Positions 33,991 to 46,419 of a stretch of 64,000 nt of DNA are shown piece after piece. How positions within the stretch are numbered: the stretch's first letter is position 1; each line of letters begins with the position of its first letter. The stretch spans positions 19,487,145 to 19,551,144 of the forward strand of contig NC_083560.1 in assembly GCF_019925205.1 (NCBI RefSeq). Direction: 5' to 3'. A model generated the notes under the pieces. It was not told the origin of the DNA. It worked only from the letters and a program-made list of their open reading frames with translations, and ran no database searches. The DNA comes from Metopolophium dirhodum. Taxonomy: Eukaryota; Arthropoda; Insecta; Hemiptera; Aphididae. A program made the position numbers and the translations under genes.

Positions 33991-34439
33991 TATAAACATT
34001 ATCATATCGTTCACATTGTAATTTTAATGTAATCTCTTATTGGAGTTAAAACAACACTAGATTTTGTTTTAAATAAATAATATTATTTTTAATGATCTTT
34101 TTAGCTGTTTACTGTTTTTCTAACATTATTTTATATTTACGTGTTGTTCTGATAACATTTATTATTGATGTCATTTACCAAAAATAGCTAAAAGGAACAC
34201 TCTATTGAAGCTAAATCAAACCCTATTTAATGTTTATACTTACAAATTAACAGGCTGAATCAATTAGTAATCTAATTTTAAGATTAACGTATTTTGTTAA
34301 AAATCTCACTTTAAATGCTTACAAAAAAAATTGTGCCTGTGTATTTTTAATAATTTTTAACTGTTATTGTATTTATATATCAGGAACTTGTATTAATTTT
34401 TCACGTTTTTTGGCCCAACAAATACAATTTTATATATTA

Positions 34440-35655
34440 TATTTATAAATAAGGTGAGTAAGTGGATGTCGTTCTGCTGTACAGTAAGTGATAAGTGGGT
34501 GACTGTAATGGATGGTGTTAAATTCAAATTCAATGGTATAATATCATTGTATAAGATAAACGATTCTGAGCGAAAATGGTCAGTCAGCCTATGATATTAC
34601 CAAGTATATTTGATGATATTATTGTAACGAACCTAATAATACGCATAGTATATTATTGTGATCGTTTTGCCTTAGGATATATTAGTCAACATAAAGATTA
34701 GCACATAGTATAACGTCCTATGAAGTCCACGGATATGTCGATAGACTAGGGGGAAGTAGGAGAGCAGGGGGCCCTATATAACCAGACCCGAAACGGCCTA
34801 TAAATATACAACTTAACTTTTCAACAAGTCTAATTATTTTGTCAACCTACCAAGAAATCCTTTACCGACGGTATTAATACCTGCAAATTATAAGCTAAGC
34901 AATTAACCCAATTGCTAGTTTATAACATTATTAAGAATAAAGTAATTTATATATAACCTATTTACATGGAGTCTAAGAGCCTTGTTTTCAATGTTCAATC
35001 TTTAGGTATAAAAGTTGAACATTTTATAAATTATTAACTACAAAATAATTATTAAATTATAAATTTGATAAATTTTGTCAACCTTTGAACTTTAAATGCT
35101 TATAAAAAAAAATTGTACCTATGTATTTTTAATATTTTTTATCTGCTATTAGAACGATATATCAGGAGCTTTTTATTAAACTATTAAACTTTCACGCTTT
35201 TTTACTCAACGGGTAAAATTTTTTTGATATTTATAGAAAAAAACATAAAAAAAATGGAAATTGACAATGTCCGTAACAGCTCCCAATATTTGGAAAATGT
35301 TATGGTGTATAGGAAATGCAATTATAAGCATTCAGTCAAAATTTCATGTCCCTACGGTCATTTGTTTAGAGTTACACCAAAAACCAAAATCGATTTTCTC
35401 GAAAACAGTTTTTATGTAAAAATTTCCGTTTTTCCTTTATTTTTCTATTGTTTTTCACGGCACTTTTGCAAAATACTGGGAACCGTTGACCCCCCAAAGT
35501 ACCAACTAGATTCACTCTCCTATCAGAAAAGTTACTGTTGAAGAAAATCCAAGCACTTTTACTGTCCTAAAAGGTGATGACAGACACAAAAATAAAAAAA
35601 AACACCCATCATTGTAAAATCAATACATTTATCGCTTCGCTTAGAATCTAAAAGT
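34440..35655 (+). repeat. Family Q repeat, near full length, split by a solo LTR
   Basis: Left end AAGGTGAGTAAGTGGATGTC at about 34450, GATTCTGAGCG at 34562-34572, TTTAAATGCTTATAAAAAAA at about 35090, GGTGATGACAGACAC at about 35571, and the right end TCGCTTAGAATC at about 35638. The solo LTR 34623-34927 interrupts it. The open frame at 35224-35541 is repeated almost verbatim in the Q copy at 38085-38261, and reflects repeat identity rather than a gene. Confidence 0.82.
34623..34927 (+). mobile_element. Solo LTR, 305 bp
   Basis: Starts TGTAACGAACC and ends TTTATAACA. It is flanked by a 4-bp duplication TTAT (34619-34622 and 34928-34931), and the Q repeat continues uninterrupted once it is removed. 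It contains a promoter-like CCTATATAACC near 34772 and shares its core with the minus-strand LTR-like sequence at 27540-27906. A solo LTR is left by recombination between the two LTRs of an element. Confidence 0.85.
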
Positions 35656-35872
35656 AATAATATGTAAAAACTATATTATATATTTTATAATTATGCAGCC
35701 ATTAGGGCCTGTAAAAATGTGTCGGACGTCCGGATGTTGGCCGTGGTACACCAGTTGGTGACCGCTACAAGTCTATATTGTAGAATACCTATATATCTAT
35801 AGAAAATAATAAATACTCAATTTATTCAGAATGGTCGTAATTCGCTTTTCGGCCAATACAAATTGTTTAATA
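35656..35872. repeat. Tail of tandem duplication unit, copy 1
   Basis: Matches 38506-38710, including ATTATGCAGCCATTAGGGCC and AATGGTCGTAATTCGCTTTT. It directly follows the Q right end in both copies. Confidence 0.8.
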
Positions 35873-36835
35873 TTTACTTTATGCTATACATTACATTATA
35901 GAAATAATTATTAAAAATATAAGTCGTGCTTATACAATTTTTTTATTTTTATCGTGGTACATATTATACCTACACGGTAGTATGCACTATAATATGCACT
36001 ATAATATGCAAATAATATTAATTCAACTTACCGGTTACTGTATTAATAATAACAATATAAATTATAAATATATTATATAAAAACTTAGGCAGGTAAACCG
36101 TCTCAGCTCAGAAGTTTTTTTCGTATCCAATGATACCTTATTGACATATAAAAACAAATTAAAAAAACAGTAGACCAATAATAATTATAATAATAATAAA
36201 TCAAGACATAACTATGAATTCCAAATCAGGTACCTAAAGTCTTATAAAAATTATTCAAAAGTTTCGTATGATTGAATATAATTTCTTATTTATGTTATAT
36301 GATATAAAAATAGACAATATTTAACAGGTTAGATAACCTACATAAAATAATTGAATTGTGTATTACCGATGCAAATATGATAAATCGTATAAGACAATCA
36401 TACATCATTAATAGGATTTATATATAGATTTTTATGTAAATACATATTTTTATTGAATGCAGATATCTTCATTCCGATTAAAAATAAGCACGTTTCGTAA
36501 CACCCTGAATAAAATGACACTTTTTTATGTTACATATTTTCACATATTATGATGTAAATACTTATTTTTAAATATTTTACTAATAAGTACATATTTTGTA
36601 CATATTTCATATTATATAAATATAGATATTTATTAAATTTCCAGAAATGTTAAAAATAACCATAATTCTATTGGACATTTTGTTTTATCGATTTTTTGAC
36701 TTACTCGACGTAAAAGTATTCCTTAAAGCTACTTATAGAGTACTAAAATTGAAGGATTTACATCCTAATTTATGCCATCATCCTGTGGTTAGCAGCAGTT
36801 AAATACTATTCAAAAAATAAATTTTGAAAAAATTT
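35873..36835. other. AT-rich spacer without a supported gene
   Basis: A degraded inverted Q left end lies at about 36085-36145 (ACCGTCTCAGCTCAGAAG, then ATCCAATGATACC). TACATATTTT-rich sequence at 36530-36640 resembles a non-autonomous DNA transposon. No coding sequence. Confidence 0.5.
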
Positions 36836-38080
36836 AAGACGTAATTTCAAATCTTGATTCGGATAATGCAATTTCTATGTAAAAGCAAAAGATATTCTGC
36901 AAAATAACGAGCTGAAATTAACCTCGGTTAACGTGAAACGCTCTTTAAGCCGATACAAATCAATTTTAAGGTGCCTCGCTATGGCCATTATTAAGAAACA
37001 ACATTTAGGCAATTTCTTATCTTGTCATAGCCACTCAGGATCTATGTGTTAATTGTAAATGATTATTAGGGTGAGTGAAATTAAATGAGGTGAGTTTCCC
37101 TGGCACCACAATGTTTAAAAATCCACATTTTTCCTGGCACCATTAATTGTACCATAATTTGTACCGATTTTTACCACTAATTTCATAATTTGTACTAAAA
37201 GATTTCCCCGGGAAAAACAATTTTCCTATACGAGTGTCCTAAATTAAAATACTTATAAATAATGGTTATATCTTAAAAAATGTAGAATACTACTTTTACC
37301 TTAGTGAAATAAATATTAATTTTAGTTACTACTTTGATTTAACTTGGGGCAAATCCATTTGTTAACTATTAGTTTTTAAAATTTAACCCGGGCGCAGTTT
37401 ACAAATATCCATTTTTCACTTGACAAGAACTCGGGCGCAGCTTAGATGATGTTTGGTTTTGTATAGACCCTGGGCCCTGGGGTCTTGGAAGCAGTCACTG
37501 TATTTTTACATAAAAACCACAAAATGTTATAATAACGCCAAATGGCAAAGCAACATGACTCGAAGGCCTTGGCGACCACTCGCACAACATTTATTGTTTT
37601 TGGTGGACTTCCATGGGCAGCTCCTCAGACACTAGTCGAAATTAAAAATAAACAACAACAAAAACAATAATAATAATAATAATAATAATAACAATATTTA
37701 TGTGGTAATTTCTTACATAATATCAACGAAAAACAATGAGAAATCAATTTTGGTCAAAAAATAAAAATAAAAATTTAAAATATAATACGATAATAGGTAG
37801 GTATCTAATAAAAATTCACGGGCACAATATTATTTCGAAATAGGTAACTATTGGAAATAAATAGCCATTGTATAATCTATATACATATATTACACATCAT
37901 AAAACAGTATAGAAATATTAGGTATATTCAATCTTGTAAAAATATACGGTGAAAGGATTATAGGTACACAATCTCACATAGAAATTTGGAGTTGTATTAC
38001 TCCAAATGTTCTCAATACCAGACACAATTATCATGTCGATTTTCGCTTACTGCACTTGGGCAGTCGGTTTATATATTAGA
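36836..38080. repeat. Tandem duplication unit, copy 2
   Basis: Direct copy of 32728-33990, diverging at GTTTATATATTA (about 38075). It then joins directly to the 3' part of a Q repeat, so about 1.25 kb present in copy 1 (33990-35250) has been deleted here. Confidence 0.85.
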
Positions 38081-38505
38081 CTTGACAATGTCCGTAAACA
38101 GATCACAATTTTTGGAAAATGTTATGGTGTATAGGAAATGCTATTATAAACATTCAGTCAAAATTTCATGTCCCTACGGTCATTTGTTTAGAGTTACACC
38201 AAAAACCAAAATTGATTTTCTCGAAAACAGATTTTTTGTAAAAATTCCCGTTTTTCCTTAATTTTTCTTTTGTTATTCACGTCGCTTTTGAACTACAGGG
38301 AAATTTTTACTTTTGACCTCCCAAAGTATCAACTAGATTCACTTTCCTATCAGAAAAGTTACTGTTGAAGTAAATCCAAGCACTTTTACTGTCATAAAAG
38401 GTGATGACAGACACAAAAATAATAAAAAAAAAAAAAGAAAAAAAAAAAAACACACATCATTGTAAAATCAATACATTCATCGCTTCGCTTGGAATCTAAA
38501 AGTAA
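38081..38505 (+). repeat. Family Q repeat, 3' part
   Basis: From ACAATGTCCGTAAACAG through GGTGATGACAGACAC to the right end TTCGCTTGGAATCTAAA. An A-rich run near 38425-38452 has expanded relative to other copies. It is followed by the same flank as at 35656. Confidence 0.8.
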
Positions 38506-38710
38506 TATGTAAATACTATATTATATATTTTATAATTATGCAGCCATTAGGGCCTGTAAAAAAGTGTCGGAGGTCCGGATGTGGGCCGTGATACACCAGT
38601 TAGTGACCGCTACAAGTCTATATTGTAGAATATATATCTATAGAAAATAATAAATACTCAATTTATTCAGAATGGTCGTAATTCACTTTTCGGCCAATAC
38701 AAATTGTTTG
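38506..38710. repeat. Tail of tandem duplication unit, copy 2
   Basis: Direct match to 35656-35872. It ends where the fold-back MITE begins. Confidence 0.8.
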
Positions 38711-38716
38711 AAACAA

Positions 38717-39106
38717 ACTATTTGTTCTCTCTCTCTGGACCATGTGCAACATAGACAAAACGCATTTACGCAAAATGATTTTATGTAGTTTTTGAGTAAA
38801 ATCACCCATTACAAAAAATATAGACAATACTATTTTTAAGGGAATGTCGATATGTCTAAATATTGTTTCAAAACAATTTAAACATCTTTAAATGTACAAC
38901 ATTTTGTTGTTTATTTTGAAAGTCAAATACAATGTCAAATAACAATAAAATATAAAATCGATATGTCATTCCCTCACAAATATTAATCTCTATATTTTTT
39001 GTAATAGGTGTTTTTTACTTTAATTATTTAAAAACATAGAAAAAAAGATTCTGCGTAAATGTGTTTTTTCTATTTGCGTGTGGGTCAGAGAGAGAAAACA
39101 AATAGT
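38717..39106. mobile_element. Fold-back MITE, about 390 bp
   Basis: The two halves are inverted copies over most of their length. ACTATTTGTTCTCTCTCTCT on the left pairs with AGAGAGAAAACAAATAGT on the right; further in, CGCATTTACGCA pairs with TGCGTAAATGTG, and AGGGAATGTCGATATGTC with CGATATGTCATTCCCT. No target duplication was clear and nothing codes. Confidence 0.75.
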
Positions 39107-39539
39107 GCGCTGGCATCATCTTAAAATAAATTCAATTTTGTAAAAATGTATTTATAAATAAAAATCCATAATATTAAATAAATAAATTAATAATTAGTAA
39201 CTAATAATTCATAATAATAGTTTTTATACGGCAATAACTTGGTCGGTGGCTAGTTTATCGTATAGCTGATCCTGCGCACTTTGTGACCCGTAAAAAATAA
39301 CAACTCTTAAACAAATTGTGATTGTTCATATCCTTTTTGGTGTAACTCACTGCAGTAAGTGCAACTTAGCTACCCTGGCAGCCAATGTGTGAAAATGTGA
39401 TTTGATGCATGCTTGTACCTGATCTGCCCGAATAACCAATAGCAACCAATAATAAATAAATACTATTTCATGTTAATTATTTCTCCTATAACCAATAGCA
39501 ACCATTTATAAAAAAATATTTCCATTGTAAATCTCAAAA

Positions 39540-39832
39540 TCCCTGTTTGAGCACTTCTATTAATTGATCGTAGCGTGATGTTATATAGCCTTCCTCGATG
39601 AATGGACTATCCAATAAAAAAATAATTTTTCAATTCGAACCTGTATAGCCTCTTTCAGCCCCTTACAGCCCCTTACAGCCCTTTTTTAGTATTAAAAAGT
39701 AGCCTATGTTTTTTCTCAGTGTCTATACTATCTATGTACCTACCAAATTTCATTTAAATCAGTTCAGTAGTTTTGGAGCCTATTCAATACAAACAATCAA
39801 ATCATTCCTCTTTTTAATATTAGTATAGGTAA
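39540..39832 (+). mobile_element. Non-LTR (RTE-like) 3' tail fragment
   Basis: Typical insect LINE/SINE tail phrases occur: CGATGAATGGACTATCCAAT, TAGCCTATGTTTTTTCTCAG, ACCAAATTTCATTTAAATCA followed by GTTCAGTAGTTTTGGAG, then AACAATCAAATCATTCC and TTAATATTAGTATAGG. CCCCTTACAG is locally repeated. There is no coding sequence. Clade assignment is from memory of similar tails. Confidence 0.6.
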
Positions 39833-41414
39833 ACCACCCAATAAGTGCGGGCCATAATAGATTTTTATTTTTTATAGTTGATTAGTGAACATTAAGTCAG
39901 AAACAAAATTCTCGACTGTGTCATGTGTCTTCAAAAATTATTTTTCACATTCTAGTTTTCATACTGTTTTCTGTGGAGCTGTGAACTTTGACAGATTATT
40001 TTTTTGTCAATTGCCATTTACCATTACGCGTTTTTAAAATTTATTTAACACAAATTACCATCGACTGTTAATATTACTTTCAAAATAGGTACCTATTGTT
40101 TGAATAAAAAAAAATAAATGAAATAGATACTAATACAACTGTAACTGTAATAGATACTAATGCCTAATATTAAAATGAATTACTTTAATCACAATAATAT
40201 CATAAAATAACATATAATAAATATAATAATATTATAGGCTGACATACCGTCTTCGCTCAGAATCATTTCTCGTATATTATACAATGATACTATATAATTG
40301 AATTCAAATTTAATACCATATTGTAACCTACTGTACAGCAGAGCGATATCCACTTACCCACATTTTTCTGTATTAACTTATCTTAACAAGTAAAAAAAAT
40401 AGTTGACTTGCCCAGCCTTGTTAATATCGTCAATTAATGTTCATGAGCCACCGGCGGTCCGGTTCAGCTACGGCATACTAGTACACCTGGTCAATCCGCC
40501 CTGTATAATACTGATAAATAGGTAGGTACATATATTATATGATATTGCTATATACATTTTTATTCATAATTGGATAAGTTACCCTTTTTTGGTAACAAAA
40601 AATTAAAAGTACAGTAAGTTAAATCTCAATTTGCCAAGTATTATACTGAAATTAAATAATATTATATTACAAATGAGTTAATATTTTTAAAATTAATCGT
40701 ATTCCTGTTAATGAATCCTAACATCTTAAATGATTTTTTAACTTGATTATCAATTTTATAATAAAAGTCATAACTATAGAGACCAATTTTTATGTTTTTA
40801 CATAATATCTTTACTGAGAGTATGCAGCTCTAATTTGGATTCATTAACCTATGAACTGATATACAACATTTTAGCGCATAAAAAAAAAATATTTTAAGGT
40901 TAAAGAATATTTTGTGTAAAAAACATGTCTTAGTAACATATTGCCATATTGGGTTCAAATTTGAATATTTTATAAAAATCTAATAGATAATTAAAAATTG
41001 TTATTTCTATTATTTAAAATTTGTTATTATTATTATTTTTTGAGTTCATAAGGCTGAATTATTTAAGTTCGAGTTTGAATACATAATATTATTCTGTTAA
41101 TAAACTATATGCAGTCAATTTTTTTTTTAATATTATTATTTTTTGAGTTCATAAGTTTGTGTTACAATAGTTAAATATAAGTACACCAGTATGGCAGTAT
41201 ATCACCATATTATAGATTAAATATAACTGTTTATTTTTATAACCTAACTGTTACTTGTATTTATTTTTTCAGTTTTTAATACATTTTTATGATTTTTATT
41301 ATTTTGATGAAATTATAGAGCCTAGAAGCATCTTCTTTTCAAGATTTTAAGTGCATATAAATCCGATCTCTAGATAATGTTATTAGTTATGAGTCATAAC
41401 TTATAACATTATCA
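39833..41414. other. AT-rich stretch with two transposon fragments
   Basis: An inverted Q left end lies at 40240-40375 (AGGCTGACATACCGTCTTCG, CGCTCAGAATC, TACTGTACAGCAGAGCGATA). A fragment of the hAT MITE end CTTGCCCAGCCTTG lies at 40407-40420. TTATTTTTTGAGTTCATAAG occurs near 41033 and again near 41129 as a short direct repeat. No gene supported. Confidence 0.6.
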
Positions 41415-43450
41415 AGACGAAAAAAGTAATAACACCGCAATTATTTATATTTAGTGGGGAGTAATTTCGACGACTATATAAGTAACACATTTCTTTAGAT
41501 TTTACTGTAAAATTAAAGAATCATTTAATAGTCGATCATATTATATATTATATATTATATATATAGCTCACCCCAAAAAATTATTTCTATATACGCCACT
41601 GGAGTGAATTGACTTCTTATCAAATTTAAAATTAAGATTATTATCGAGGCAATATCATAGGGTTTAAATTATATTTTAATTTTAAAGTGAGTTATGAGAA
41701 TTTTATGATGTACAATTACCTATATATAAGTATTTGCTTTGGGGATTTTTTGTGACCGCATTTAAGACTTTGACAACAATTATACAAAAAGCAACACAAT
41801 TTAATTGAATGGAGATGCTCAATTTGTAAAATTAAATTATTTTTTCATACTAATGTAAACTCCAGGAAGTACCATCTACTAAAAATCAACAACTATTTAT
41901 TATTTTATTCCAATTTTTCAGCTGTACAATATTCAAAGAAAATTCTAATTCATATATTATCAATGTAGTATTGTACCGATTAGGAATGGCTAAGTCATAA
42001 TATAATAAAAATCGGTACTTGGTACCTATTCTATAGTATATACCTAATCATTATTTTTGGTGAAAATATATTAATAAACCTAATACCATTGAGTATATAA
42101 ACTTATATATATATATATATACATATATAGTATATATATACTATAGTATCTATATTCTATGCTCAATGCGCTAATATCTAATACCTACTACCTATATTCA
42201 CAATGAAAATACAATTATATTGACACGCAATTTGAATGTGTTCCTATACAGAATGTTACAAATTGCATATCACAGCAGATGCTGTCACATGAAATTTGGA
42301 ACAACCTGTACATATAACCTTGTAAAGAAAATAATGCGGCCAAGCATTTCTCAACTCTCAAGCCTTTATTTTTAAGATAAAAATAAAAGGAAACTATAGC
42401 TGCCATTATATATAGGTACCTACTTACCTATAAAAATATACTTGCATACGTTTACTTATATACCTATATATATTTTTTTGTACCTATATTTGTTTATTAT
42501 GAATATTGTAGATACCTTTGGAATATTTTTATATTATTTTGAACAAAATTATAAAATTTAATGAATAATATACAAATTCAATTTAGGTAAAACACCTTAA
42601 AATATTTAACTACTAATTGTCATCACTTGCGTCTTTATTTTTAAATTAGGCGCAAAATGTATTATTTGCATTATCGACGAGAGGTCCTAAGTATATACAA
42701 TAAGCACACGCTACATAATATACGTACCATCATTACTATATAAGCAACGATACACCTGTATAATTTCAACTAACAAAATATCAAGGATTTTAGTCTCTTT
42801 TATTTTCTAATTTATATATTAATTTATCAGTATTAAAATTCGTTTCAATTATGACATCTTTTGTAAGGACCGCTAAATTTACTGATGTAATGTACTATTA
42901 TTATTTTGGCATTCACATACTTCCCTCTGTCTGTTTTAATAATTTTCTCTTTTTTGCCGATCACATAATCACTTGATCATTTTTTAGTGTTAAATTTATC
43001 TGTAATAAATAATAACCTTGTGTACGGATAATTTCTTACATAGGTACCTATTATATCAAATAAACTATGCCTCTTTAAGTAATAATAAATGAATATTATA
43101 ACTCTCTTATTATAACTGGCATTCATATTTGTTGAAAAAACAGTGTCAGACATATCACCCACACTTACAATTTCGGAAATATTATCTGATAGTGCTTGAT
43201 TATAATATTATTTTTTATTTATTATATTATGCATGCAGAGACGTTTGCCTCCGGTTAGGTTCGCATACTGCTTTTTCATATATTTTTCTTTTTTTTCGTA
43301 ATAAATTAATTTTTTCATCAGTGATTAATAATGTTATATGAATTTAATGTTATAAGATTTAAGTATTATGTGTTACTATGTATTAACGTTGATTTTTTAA
43401 ACAGGTTTTGTTTTGAGAGTTGAACTTCTGAGTATATTATATTATTTTTA

Positions 43451-44325
43451 TATAATTTTTGGAAATTTGCCAGAGGGTAGGGGGTTTACTTACAAACTCT
43501 GAAAACCAACTTACAAATACTTACAAATGAATATCTTTAACTTACAATCGGTCCGGATCAATTCGGCTGATATGGGGGGGGGGGGGGCTGACGGTTAATA
43601 TCTAGGGCTGTAGATAACCCTTTATAAAAGTTAATAATTTTATTTTAGTTAATTTGTATTATGAAATCCAATTCTGAGCCTACCAAAAAACCTGACATAA
43701 ATGATGTGAAAAAAGATGACGAAGTATGTATAATTTAAATATATTTTTTTCTATATTATGGGGTATGATGCGGCAAAATAATATTTGTGCCATTACACCT
43801 TAACACATCACTGTATGCGTGCGTTTGTAATATATATTTTATTAGTACAACACTGAACTTCGACGTATTTGATACCACCGTAATAATCTATACCTGTAAT
43901 ATTATATTATACGGTAGGTACTGGCAAACCAGAGCAGAGCGCATCTACCAGTAGCGTCATGGTGTTTGATAACTAATCAATTTACTCTAATATGACAGTA
44001 ATATAAAAACTAACCACATGAAATTGAAAATCTTTTTAATAAAAAAATGTATATTTGATAAATATCTTTATCTGATAAGTTAATTTTTTTTAGTCATTCT
44101 TTAATAATTTAAAGTATCGATTTATTATATAATGAAGTTATCACTTAGAACGGATTACACAAACGGATAAGGGTTTGACTTACAAATTCTAAAAACTAAC
44201 TTACATATACTTACAAATGAATATCTCTAACTAACTATCGGCCCGGATCGATTCGGCTGATATGGGGGGGGGGGGGGCTGATGGTTAATATCTAGGGCTG
44301 TAGATAACGCAGCGGGGACCAACTT
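43451..44325. repeat. Local duplication flanking a coding-like microexon
   Basis: ACTTACAAACTCTGAAAACC, TTACAAATGAATATCT and a long G-run followed by TTAATATCTAGGGCTGTAGA occur at 43490-43615 and again at 44173-44308. The left D1 copy has one such block (7975-8070). The intervening sequence includes the segment at 43661-43723. Confidence 0.75.
43661..43723 (+). CDS. Possible first exon, 21 codons
   Basis: ATG at 43661 opens MKSNSEPTKKPDINDVKKDD and a final Glu, immediately followed by GTATGT, a good splice-donor consensus. Upstream TTATTTTAG (43639-43647) could be a preceding acceptor. The highly charged, codon-like composition is unlike surrounding AT-rich noise. Without a downstream exon this remains a guess; read through, the frame stops four codons later. 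Confidence 0.3.
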
Positions 44326-44589
44326 ATAAATTCCAAAAACCAACTGGAACCATTTTATTGTTCTGAATCTATTTAAATAAACAATCATTTTCTTGGTTCT
44401 ATTATGATTTCATCGGTTTTAAGAAAATAATTAAAATTGTCTTTAAATTTAGTTTTGTTTTAATGAAATAACCACAGGTGTGAAGTTTTCATACCGACAC
44501 ATTTTTTTTTTTTTTGAAAACTATAATTTTTTAGCTATGAATAATCACATTATTCCTACTACTGACAACGATTATTTTTATCTATAAAA

Positions 44590-45110
44590 TATTATGGATT
44601 ACATTTTTGCACTTGTGACATGAACGTTCGAAAAACAATAATATGTTTTTCCAACGCGTCATTTCGAAATACCTTCGAATAATAAGTTATTCAGGTGATA
44701 ATTTGTTATGCGCAAAATACGGGATTATCGACAAAATTCTCTATCAAATGATTTCAATGTAGCCTAACTAACTTACTTACTTAGAAAGTATAAAGAAATA
44801 GGCTGACGTAATTTATAACCAAAACTACGAAAACAATTATAATGTACAAATTACATTAATATATGAAATACAGTAGTAAACAATTTATTTAGATTGTAGA
44901 GACGTAGCAAATTTTTTTTTAAAATTAAAAATGTGAACACAATAATTATATTGAAACAGATACAGATATTTTATATAAGATGATTTCAGTATAATAATAT
45001 AAGTTATATATTACTTTAAGATACCTAGTAATACCTACCTATGATTGACTCACCGGCAACCAAATTAGATTCAAATGTGTTGTTCGATTATTTCATCGTA
45101 TATGGTTTTT
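44590..45110. other. AT-rich spacer without a supported gene
   Basis: No recognisable element. It leads into the acceptor-like ATGGTTTTTACAG at 45102-45114. Confidence 0.4.
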
Positions 45111-45114
45111 ACAG

Positions 45115-45315
45115 GGTGATTTCATGGAGGAAACTTATCACTATCAAAAACTAGTCCGATTACGTTAAAAAGATCCGTGGCTGCCTATATTTTGGGTTAG
45201 AATGCCTAGAATCCGAGAAAATGGTGCATACGTGTTTCATTTGACCAACAGAGATTACTATTGTACTATATTGGTTCACCAACATAACTATAGCGTGAAA
45301 AAAAATCTAAAATAA
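45115..45315 (+). pseudogene. Exon-like segment of unknown protein, one stop
   Basis: It follows a pyrimidine-rich acceptor TTTTTACAG (45106-45114). The frame from ATG 45124 reads MEETYHYQKLVRLR, a TAA at 45166, then KDPWLPIFWVRMPRIRENGA and YVFHLTNRDYYCTILVHQHN to a TAA at 45313. The aromatic- and Arg-rich composition looks like a genuine folded domain rather than AT noise. No family recognised. The single internal stop suggests a recent pseudogene or an unspliced boundary. Confidence 0.4.
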
Positions 45316-45840
45316 TAATAACAAAGAATAGTGTATTGTATATTGCCCCCAGATCTAGCTCAGAAAGTCACACAGAGACTGCCAGACGTATTTCGACATA
45401 CCTATAGGTAATGGTGGACGTTGGTGAACAAATTCTACTGATGAATCACACAATATTTATTGGCAGATATGGTTCAATTATTATTAACTATGTTATATTA
45501 AATATCGCTTGACAGCAAAGCGTTTGTGTCATTCTCACCATCTGTAAACCAAAAGACACGCTTGTACGCACGAAACCGTAATTCTATCTTTTTACCAGAC
45601 ATTTAAAGATATTATGTTCTTAACAATATATTTAAAATTGTATTGTATTTAGAAAATAATATTATATATAAAATAATATGCATTTCTTATACATTCTCAT
45701 TAGGTAGATTGTATCCATTTGCAGCACATTTTATATATCGCTATACCGGTGGCCAATGTGTACATAACCGCCGCTAGTAAAAATGTTCCAAAAAACTAAA
45801 AATATTAATTACTTTAATAACAATATCAAAAACATATTAG

Positions 45841-46098
45841 AGGGATGAAGAGGCCAAGCGAACTACGGAGTCGGCTCCGACGCGTAACGTCGCCGGTTCA
45901 AATCTTGACCACGGGTGGCATTTCTCTCAGGGCAAGCAACTCTCATGGCAGAAACCTACAATAGGTGCCCAATTTGAAATTCTGCCAAAACCAAACACAC
46001 GTGTTTGCAAACAAACAGTGCCCTCCCTTATAAACAATAACAAACAAACAGCTAATGGCCATAGTTGCCAGGCTTAATGATCAATAAAAAAAAAAAAA
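45841..46098 (+). mobile_element. tRNA-derived SINE
   Basis: The 5' region has tRNA-like promoter boxes: A-box-like GAGGCCAAGCG near 45850 and a good B-box GGTTCAAATC at 45895-45904. It continues with GGGTGGCATTTCTCTCAGGG, TCTGCCAAAACCAAACACAC and AGCTAATGGCCATAGTTGCC, ending in poly(A). The same architecture and the AGCTAATGGCCATAG phrase occur in the SINE at 57359. It is non-coding and transcribed by RNA polymerase III when active. Confidence 0.85.
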
Positions 46099-46419
46099 TA
46101 TCATCATGAAATAAATATAAAAAAATGTGGGCAAGTGACTAGATTTTGTTTTAAATACATATTATTATTTTTATGATCTTTTTAGCTGTTTACTGTTTTT
46201 CTAACATTATTTTATATTTACGTGTTGTTCTGATAACATTTATTATTGATGTCGGTTACTAAAAATATCTAAAAGGAACACTCTATTGAAGCTCAATCAA
46301 ACCATATTTAATGTTTATACTTACAAATTAACAGGCTGAATCAATTAGTAATCTACTTTTGAATTTAACTGTAATAAACGCATAAATGAGTAAAGTTAAC
46401 AACTAGCAATCTTAAAACA

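Larger units (their letters stand above)
41415..44585. repeat. Segmental duplication block D1, right copy
   Basis: Direct match to 5038-8360. It lacks the 300-base segment after TTTGCTTTGGGGATTTT. It carries an extra roughly 690-base region between two copies of TTCGGCTGATATGGGGGG...GGCTGATGGTTAATATC-type sequence (43560-43620 and 44245-44310). Confidence 0.85.

Noticed and set aside
35224..35541. 105-codon frame matching one at 37986-38261
   Set aside because: It is the body of the family Q repeat; other Q copies have stops and frameshifts in the same region.
42977..43341. Frames in D1 around 43.0-43.3 kb, including one with DTVFSTNMNASYNKR
   Set aside because: Protein-like for about 20 residues only; the equivalent left-copy and D2 positions differ and no start or splice context is consistent across copies.
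45841..45915. Possible true tRNA gene
   Set aside because: The A- and B-box-like motifs are followed by a SINE body and poly(A), the acceptor stem does not close, and two related SINE bodies occur elsewhere.
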